Assembly: GCA_965214915.1 (NCBI GenBank) | Contig: CBDCCP010000001.1 | Span: 1,054,001-1,118,000 of the forward strand | Origin: CATQHP01 sp965214915 | GTDB taxonomy: Bacteria > Acidobacteriota > Terriglobia > Bryobacterales > UBA6623 | DNA: 64,000 nucleotides | Direction of reading: 5' to 3' | Position numbers and translations under genes: made by a program | In this document: piece by piece, positions 58,907-64,000 of the stretch | How the letters are laid out: each line of letters starts with the position of its first letter | Numbering within the stretch: the first letter of the stretch is position 1 | Notes under the pieces: model-generated | The model's input: only the letters and a program-made list of their open reading frames with translations | Database searches by the model: none | What the model was told of the DNA's origin: nothing

Positions 58907-59620
58907 ATGCTGGCCGGTTTGACCCCTTTGGAACTTGGGCGTCTGCGGATGTCCGTGGGCTATGGGACGAACAAGAGGGGGCGTCCTCTTTCCCCTGTTG
59001 AGGTCGGCTTACTGCTTGACCAAGCCCGCAGAGCCGGGGTTTCGCTCAGAGAATGTGCTCAAGCGGTGCATCTTGACGGGACAAGCCAGATCGTGCGGTT
59101 TTTACGCATCCTCAATTTGCCTCAAGATATCCAGCATCTTATCGGTTGGGGAAATCCCAAAGGCGCTATCGGTTTTACGGCAGCCGTTGAGTTGGTGCGG
59201 CTCCCGAATGAGAACGATCAGCGCTCCGTCGCCGAAGCTGTGCTAACAGACGGCCTCGACAGTAAAGAGGTCCGGCAGGTCGTGCAACTTCGGCAACGGT
59301 CGGGACGGACTGTTGGCGAGTGCCTGAAAGAAGTCCTGGGCATGCGCCCGACAATCGAGAGGCGTTATGTTTTCATCGGCTCGGTTGTCGACCGGAACGT
59401 CGAGGAGTCGCTCGGCAAGCTCACACAAGCAGAGCGGGATTCGATTTTGAAGTCATGCGTCGAACGCCTTGACATTCGGGGCGCATCCGGACGGCTCGGC
59501 AAGCGATTTTTTACTCTGGTTGGAAACGAGCGTTTTAACGCATCGATGAGCAGTATCGGCAAGGAGAACATCGAGGAGCGGTTCCGGAACCACATCGCGA
59601 AGGCTATCGAGAATGTCTGA
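58907..59620 (+). CDS. ParB-like DNA-binding protein without ParB nuclease domain
   Basis: 237 residues, preceded by AGGGGTAG six bases after the ParB stop. No ParB/Srx domain. The helical region LSPVEVGLLLDQARRAGVSLRECAQAVHLDG followed by IVRFLRILNLPQDI resembles the ParB HTH (KorB-like) layout. The rest (IERRYVFIGSVVDRN, FNASMSSIGKENIEERFRNHI) is unrecognised, with low-complexity absent. Overlaps the MBL gene by eight bases. Probably partner of the preceding ParB-like protein; function not known. Confidence 0.68.
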   Translation: MLAGLTPLELGRLRMSVGYGTNKRGRPLSPVEVGLLLDQARRAGVSLRECAQAVHLDGTSQIVRFLRILNLPQDIQHLIGWGNPKGAIGFTAAVELVRLPNENDQRSVAEAVLTDGLDSKEVRQVVQLRQRSGRTVGECLKEVLGMRPTIERRYVFIGSVVDRNVEESLGKLTQAERDSILKSCVERLDIRGASGRLGKRFFTLVGNERFNASMSSIGKENIEERFRNHIAKAIENV

Positions 59621-60641
59621 CCTCATTGTTGACGTTCTTGCAAGTGGCGCCGTCTGCCTCGGTTCGAAAGTCGTGTGTGACGGGTTTGTCGAGGGGTATC
59701 CTTGCCGAGTCCAGACGCATATCCACAATGACCACATGATCGATTTCGACAAGAGTAAGGGACTGCAGGATTTACTGATGAGTCCGGAAACCTATGCGCT
59801 CTTGGTCGCGGAGCATAATGCGGATCTTGAGTTTCGTGACAACCTTCACCGAGTCGCGCGAGGGAGTGGGCGCGTGCTCGATGACGGCGCAAAGCTGTCT
59901 TTCTTGCCGTCCAACCACATGCTCGGCTCGTGCCAAGTTGCGCTGGAGCTGCCGGACGGCCTCCGAATCGGCTATTCGGGCGACTTCGGTTGGCCTCTCG
60001 ATAAGGTCATTGAGGTCGATCAACTCGTCGTGGACAGCACCTATGGGAGCCCTCGGAGCGTACGCCGCTACACCCAGGCAGAGGCGGAGGAGTGTCTATT
60101 CACTCTCGTAAGCGAGCGATTGCGGCATGGTTCCGTGCATATCCGCGCCCACAGGGGAACCATTGAGCGCGTCTTACAGGTGATCGGGGACAATGTAGGG
60201 GTTCCGATTTTGGCTACTGAGCGGCTCATTCGGGAAGTAGAGGTTTACCACAAGCACGGGTTCGCGCCTGGGAACCTTGATGCACTCGAGTCGGAGAGAG
60301 GCCGGTCCGCCATGAAGGAACGGTCTTATGTTCGGCTGTATTCGAAGGGCGACGGCTTCCGCAGTGAACGGATCGAAGGTACGAGCGTTACTTGCAGCGC
60401 GTTCATGGTGGATACCGATCATCCGCTGAAGATTTACTCGGAGCGGGCTTACAGCGTAGCGTTATCCAATCATGCGGATTTCAATGAAACGCTTGAGTAT
60501 GTTCAGGCTACGGGGGCCAAGAAGGTAGTTACGGACAACACGCGGAACCACGGCGTGGAGTTGGCCATCGCCATCAACAACCGCTTCCCGGGCGTACATG
60601 CCGAACCGTCCACGAATAAACCTGGACCACGTTGGAGCTAA
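59613..60641 (+). CDS. Metallo-beta-lactamase-fold nuclease (CPSF/beta-CASP-like)
   Basis: 342 residues. MBL zinc motif HIHNDH (about 36-41), further ligands in SNHMLGSCQV and YSGDFGWP, DSTYGSPRSV and C-terminal SNHADFNET. The DSTYG and SNHADF motifs match the beta-CASP/exonuclease-like branch seen in RNA-processing or DNA-repair (SNM1/CPSF-like) proteins. Last gene of the operon. Could be the nuclease replacing DndE/SspB nicking or an effector; that is inference. 64 bases before the next gene. Confidence 0.83.
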   Translation: MSDLIVDVLASGAVCLGSKVVCDGFVEGYPCRVQTHIHNDHMIDFDKSKGLQDLLMSPETYALLVAEHNADLEFRDNLHRVARGSGRVLDDGAKLSFLPSNHMLGSCQVALELPDGLRIGYSGDFGWPLDKVIEVDQLVVDSTYGSPRSVRRYTQAEAEECLFTLVSERLRHGSVHIRAHRGTIERVLQVIGDNVGVPILATERLIREVEVYHKHGFAPGNLDALESERGRSAMKERSYVRLYSKGDGFRSERIEGTSVTCSAFMVDTDHPLKIYSERAYSVALSNHADFNETLEYVQATGAKKVVTDNTRNHGVELAIAINNRFPGVHAEPSTNKPGPRWS

Positions 60642-60705
60642 GTCGCACGCCCCCCGCTTGCCGAGGTATCCGGCGGCGTCGCCGAATTGCTACAATTGCC
60701 GCGTC

Positions 60706-63507
60706 ATGAGACTCACGACTCGGATTCTTCTCGTACTCGGCTCGGTTGCGGCGGCTTGGGCGCAGACGCCTTTGACCGCGGACGGCGTCGTCTCGTTCCG
60801 CGTGCGGTTCGGGCTCAACGATATCGCGCAGACAAAATGGGACGGGGCGGTTACGGTCTCGAACGGCGAGCTGCTCCAACTGCGCGACTGGCGCCCTCGG
60901 CCCGAGAACGCCATCGAGGCGCTGAACAAGTGGAAGCTGTCCACGCACAAAGGCGTGAACTACAGGTATCCGGCCTACTACATCATTCCCAACACGGGCG
61001 TCGTCGAATACTACTGGACTCCCGGCATCGTCCTCGACGTCGAGGCGGAAGCCGGGACGCGCGTCAACATCCGCACCGAGCAGGGGCGGTTTTCGTTCAA
61101 TGTAAGGGACATTCCGGCGGCGGCGCCGAAGACGTTTCTGAACGGCAATGCCGTCGTGGAGCGCGTCGCGCCGGCGGAAAAGCTGACCGGCGACGAGTAC
61201 GAAAACGATTTCGCCGCCATTCTCGGCAGCGGCGACGGCGAGATTTGGGTCGCCTGGATTGCCTACAAGGCGGGCGCGAACCACGTAATGGCGCGGCGGT
61301 TCGACGGCGGCGCCTGGGGCGAGATGCAGGAAATTACCGAGGGGCCGAGCGACGCCTACTTGGTCAAGATGGGGCGGGACAAGGCCGGCGATCCCTGGTT
61401 CGTCTGGGCAAATCAGGTTGACGGCAATTTCGACCTCTACGGGCGCGCGCTCAAGGGCGGGTCGCTGACGCCCGTGATGCGCCTGAGCGACAGCCCCCAG
61501 CCGGACGCCTTCCACAACTTGGCGACGGATTCCAAAGGCGGCTTGTGGCTTGTCTGGCAGGGGTTTCGCAACGGTAAGGCCGACATCTTCGCGCGGCGAC
61601 ACGACGGCAGCCGCTGGGGAGACGAGCAGAAAATTTCGACGTCGCCGGCGAACGATTGGGAGCCGGTGGTCGCCGCCGGGCGCAAGGGCGAGATTCATGT
61701 CGCCTGGGACAGCTACGACAAAGGCGATTACGACGTCTTGCTGCGCACCTGGGACGGCGCGCAATGGGGCGAGGTCGAGCCGATCGCCGACACGCGGCTT
61801 TACGAAGCGCACGTTTCGCTCCAGGTGGACAGAGAAAACAGACTATGGGCCGCCTGGAACGAGAGCGGCATGAACTGGGGGAAAGACACCGGCGCGCTGC
61901 TCAGTGTCGAGGGCACGCTGCTTTACCGCTACCGCCGCATGAGGGTCGCCGTGCAGGACGGCCGCGGGTGGCGGGTTCCGGTTGCCGACATCAACAGCTC
62001 GCTGCCGGCGCATATGGACGACCGCCATAACGATTTCCCGCAGCTTGCGTTGGACGGCCAGGGCAGGGTCTGGCTTTTCGGCCGCCACCGCACGATCCGC
62101 CAGCGCGACATGCCCGACGAAACGCCGCTGCACCGGGCCTGCTGGGAAATCTGGGGCTCGACGCTCGACGGCGGCCGCTGGACCGTTCCCCTAGAGCTTC
62201 CCTTCAGCCAGAGCCGCCAGGACGTGCGCTGGGGCGTCGCGCCGGACGGCAAAGGCAATCTGTTCGCCGCATGGGCGATGGACAACCGCGATTTCGAAGA
62301 CTTTCTCTACAGCCACGAGGACGTATACGCCGCGAAGCTGCCCAATCTCGAGCGGAAAACCGCCGCGCCGGCGCTGACGGCGCGCGCGGCCCCGACGCTC
62401 TACTACCACGACCTGGCGCCCACCGAGACCGCGGACCTCGAGCGGCTGCGCGCATACGAGATCCGCTCCGGCGGCAAGACCTACAAGATCTATCGCGGCG
62501 ACACCCACCGCCATACCGAGTTTTCGATGGACGGCAACAACGACGGCTCGTTGCTTCAGACCTACCGCTATGCGATCGACGCGGCTTCGCTCGACTATCT
62601 CCTGGCCAGTGAGCACAACCACCTCGGCGGCCCCGACAACGAGTACATCAACTGGCTCTTGCAGCAAACGGTCGATGTGTTCTCGGTCTCCGGGGCGTTC
62701 CAGCCGTATTACGGGTACGAGCGCTCGATCAGCTTCCCCGACGGCCACCGCAATATCCTGTTCGCCAAGCGCGGCAACCCGACCCTGCCGATGCTGCCGG
62801 AAGAACGCAGCCACGAAAAAGGCGCGGGCCGGCTTTACGACTACCTCAAGAAATACGACGGCATCGCCATCTCGCACACGCCGGCGACGCGCATGGGCAC
62901 GGACTGGCGGGACAACGACCCGGATGTCGAGCCGCTGGTGGAAATCTTCCAGGGAGACCGCGTTTCCGCCGAGTACGAAGGCGCGCCGCTGGCCGCCAAC
63001 AGCGAGAACCCGTCGTCGCACGTGGGCGGCTTCCAGCCGGCGGGCTACGTCTGGAACGCCTGGGCGAAAGGTTACAAACTCGGCGTCCAGGCGGCTTCGG
63101 ATCACCTTTCGACGCATTATTCGTACGCCTGCACCATAGCGGAGGAGTTCACCCGCAAGGGCATGCTCGACGCCATGAAACGCCGCCACAGCTACGGCGC
63201 GACGGACAACATCATCCTCGACTATCGCTTGCGGACCGGCGGCAAAGAGTATTTGCAGGGCGATATCGTAACGGCCCAGGACGGATTCGAGTTGGTCGTC
63301 AACGTGATCGGAACGACGCACCTGCGGCAAATCGACATCGTCAAGAATCAGGAGTTCCTGCATAACCGCCAGAACCTTCCCCAGAAGACGAGCTTCACCT
63401 TCGTCGACAACGACAAGCGGCCGGGCGAAGATTTCTACTACGTGCGCGTGGTGCAGGATGACAATAACGTCGCCTGGTCGTCGCCGATCTGGGTCACGAC
63501 GCGGTAG
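60706..63507 (+). CDS. Secreted beta-propeller and DUF3604 (PHP-like) protein
   Basis: 933 residues from ATG 60706, chosen because it yields a signal peptide (RILLVLGSVAAAWAQ); an upstream open stretch is not convincing. Residues about 140-560 are propeller-like repeats (DGEIWVAWIAYKAG, GGLWLVWQGFRNGKADIF, GEIHVAWDSYDKGDYDV). The C-terminal about 340 residues are DUF3604: YRGDTHRHTEFSMDG, ASEHNHLGG, HTPATRMGTDWR and SYGATDNIILDYRL, with PHP-like metal His/Asp. TACAAT (60691-60696) is a likely -10, making a very short leader. Outside the defence island in composition. Substrate unknown. Confidence 0.85.
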   Translation: MRLTTRILLVLGSVAAAWAQTPLTADGVVSFRVRFGLNDIAQTKWDGAVTVSNGELLQLRDWRPRPENAIEALNKWKLSTHKGVNYRYPAYYIIPNTGVVEYYWTPGIVLDVEAEAGTRVNIRTEQGRFSFNVRDIPAAAPKTFLNGNAVVERVAPAEKLTGDEYENDFAAILGSGDGEIWVAWIAYKAGANHVMARRFDGGAWGEMQEITEGPSDAYLVKMGRDKAGDPWFVWANQVDGNFDLYGRALKGGSLTPVMRLSDSPQPDAFHNLATDSKGGLWLVWQGFRNGKADIFARRHDGSRWGDEQKISTSPANDWEPVVAAGRKGEIHVAWDSYDKGDYDVLLRTWDGAQWGEVEPIADTRLYEAHVSLQVDRENRLWAAWNESGMNWGKDTGALLSVEGTLLYRYRRMRVAVQDGRGWRVPVADINSSLPAHMDDRHNDFPQLALDGQGRVWLFGRHRTIRQRDMPDETPLHRACWEIWGSTLDGGRWTVPLELPFSQSRQDVRWGVAPDGKGNLFAAWAMDNRDFEDFLYSHEDVYAAKLPNLERKTAAPALTARAAPTLYYHDLAPTETADLERLRAYEIRSGGKTYKIYRGDTHRHTEFSMDGNNDGSLLQTYRYAIDAASLDYLLASEHNHLGGPDNEYINWLLQQTVDVFSVSGAFQPYYGYERSISFPDGHRNILFAKRGNPTLPMLPEERSHEKGAGRLYDYLKKYDGIAISHTPATRMGTDWRDNDPDVEPLVEIFQGDRVSAEYEGAPLAANSENPSSHVGGFQPAGYVWNAWAKGYKLGVQAASDHLSTHYSYACTIAEEFTRKGMLDAMKRRHSYGATDNIILDYRLRTGGKEYLQGDIVTAQDGFELVVNVIGTTHLRQIDIVKNQEFLHNRQNLPQKTSFTFVDNDKRPGEDFYYVRVVQDDNNVAWSSPIWVTTR

Positions 63508-63509
63508 GC

Positions 63510-64000
63510 ATGCCCCAACGGATCCGCTGCGCTTGGGCCGCAGCCCCCCTGCTCGCCGAATATCACGACCGCGAATGGGGCGTGCCCGTTCACGATGACC
63601 GCACGCTCTTCGAATTCCTGATTCTGGAAGGCGCGCAAGCCGGACTGAACTGGCTGACGATCCTGCGCAAGCGCGAGTCGTACCGTCAAGCCTTCGCCGG
63701 GTTCGACCCCGAAAAGGTGGCGCGTTTCTCCGCGGCCGAACAGGCAAGGCTGCTTGAAAATCCCGGGATTATCCGCAACCGCCTCAAAGTCGCCGCGGCG
63801 GTGGGCAACGCCCAGGCGGCGTTGGCGGCGCAGCAGGAATTCGGCAGCTTGGACGCTTACCTGTGGCGGTTCGTCGACGGCAAGCCGATCCGCAATGCCT
63901 GGAAGAGCTTGGCGGAGATTCCGGCTACGACGAAAGAATCGGAGCGCATGAGCAAAGAACTCAAACGGCGCGGGTTCCGTTTTGTGGGCTCGACGATCTG
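63510..64000 (+). CDS. tag: DNA-3-methyladenine glycosylase I, 3' end outside window
   Basis: Begins ATG 63510, two bases after the DUF3604 stop; about 163 residues visible. RCAWAAAPLLAEYHDREWGVP, FEFLILEGAQAGLNWLTIL and RNRLKVAAAVGNA are characteristic of Tag. Excises 3-methyladenine from alkylated DNA. The substrate pocket Glu (LILEGAQAGL) and Trp (GLNW) are present. Runs off the right edge, so the C-terminal zinc-binding His/Cys cannot be checked. Confidence 0.9.
   Translation, partial: MPQRIRCAWAAAPLLAEYHDREWGVPVHDDRTLFEFLILEGAQAGLNWLTILRKRESYRQAFAGFDPEKVARFSAAEQARLLENPGIIRNRLKVAAAVGNAQAALAAQQEFGSLDAYLWRFVDGKPIRNAWKSLAEIPATTKESERMSKELKRRGFRFVGSTI

Overview
The window looks like a chromosomal segment of a GC-rich Acidobacteriota, most likely a Solibacter/Bryobacterales-type organism. 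The evidence is a copper-monooxygenase-like protein carrying the Solibacter-type TIGR03437 domain, Oar-type TonB-dependent receptors, secreted Gfo/Idh/MocA oxidoreductases, several FGly sulfatases, and two secreted proteins with a C-terminal repeat module I associate with Bryobacterales. Taxonomy is inferred from gene content only; there is no rRNA here. Two tRNA genes are present: initiator tRNA-Met and tRNA-Arg(TCT).

Layout. 1-2060: 5' part of an Oar-like TonB receptor and its promoter. 2061-3387 and 12316-13642: two apparently identical direct copies of an IS481-family element. Between them lie a broken higBA pair, a Gfo/Idh oxidoreductase and a beta-ketoadipate (protocatechuate ortho-cleavage) cluster, pcaD-C-H-G-B, followed by an FAH-family hydrolase and an acyl-CoA ligase. 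13794-17100: two tandem paralogous secreted proteins. 17356-20522: four tandem higBA toxin-antitoxin modules, each with its own near-identical promoter; most genes carry single-base insertions. 20551-34855: a VTT membrane protein, a sulfatase, oxidoreductases, a TIGR03437/haem/copper-monooxygenase-like protein, Fic, recO, a DUF4097 protein, a TonB receptor and a NIPSNAP protein. 34931-45338: ileS, an IS5-group element, a YncE-like beta-propeller protein, glnE and an IscA/ErpA-type protein. 45425-50854: Gfo/Idh, two divergent sulfatases and an M16 peptidase.

50913-60641 is the most interesting part: a phosphorothioation-like defence island. A TIGR04096-type Dnd-associated methyltransferase lies divergent to a seven-gene, tightly packed operon: DndA-like cysteine desulfurase, DndC, a DUF262/DUF1524 (GmrSD/SspE-like) nuclease, a short SNF2 helicase, a ParB-like protein, a second ParB-like helical DNA-binding protein without the ParB nuclease domain, and a metallo-beta-lactamase-fold nuclease. 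DndB, DndD and DndE (or SspB and SspC) are absent, so this may be an unusual variant. Base composition falls visibly in the second half, which suggests horizontal acquisition or mosaic assembly. 60706-64000: a large secreted beta-propeller/PHP-like (DUF3604) protein and the 5' part of a 3-methyladenine DNA glycosylase I gene.

How it fits together: the organism appears specialised for polymer and sulfate-ester scavenging (sulfatases, TonB receptors, secreted oxidoreductases) and aromatic acid catabolism, with accessory DNA concentrated in the IS/TA zone (2-20 kb) and the defence island (51-60.6 kb).
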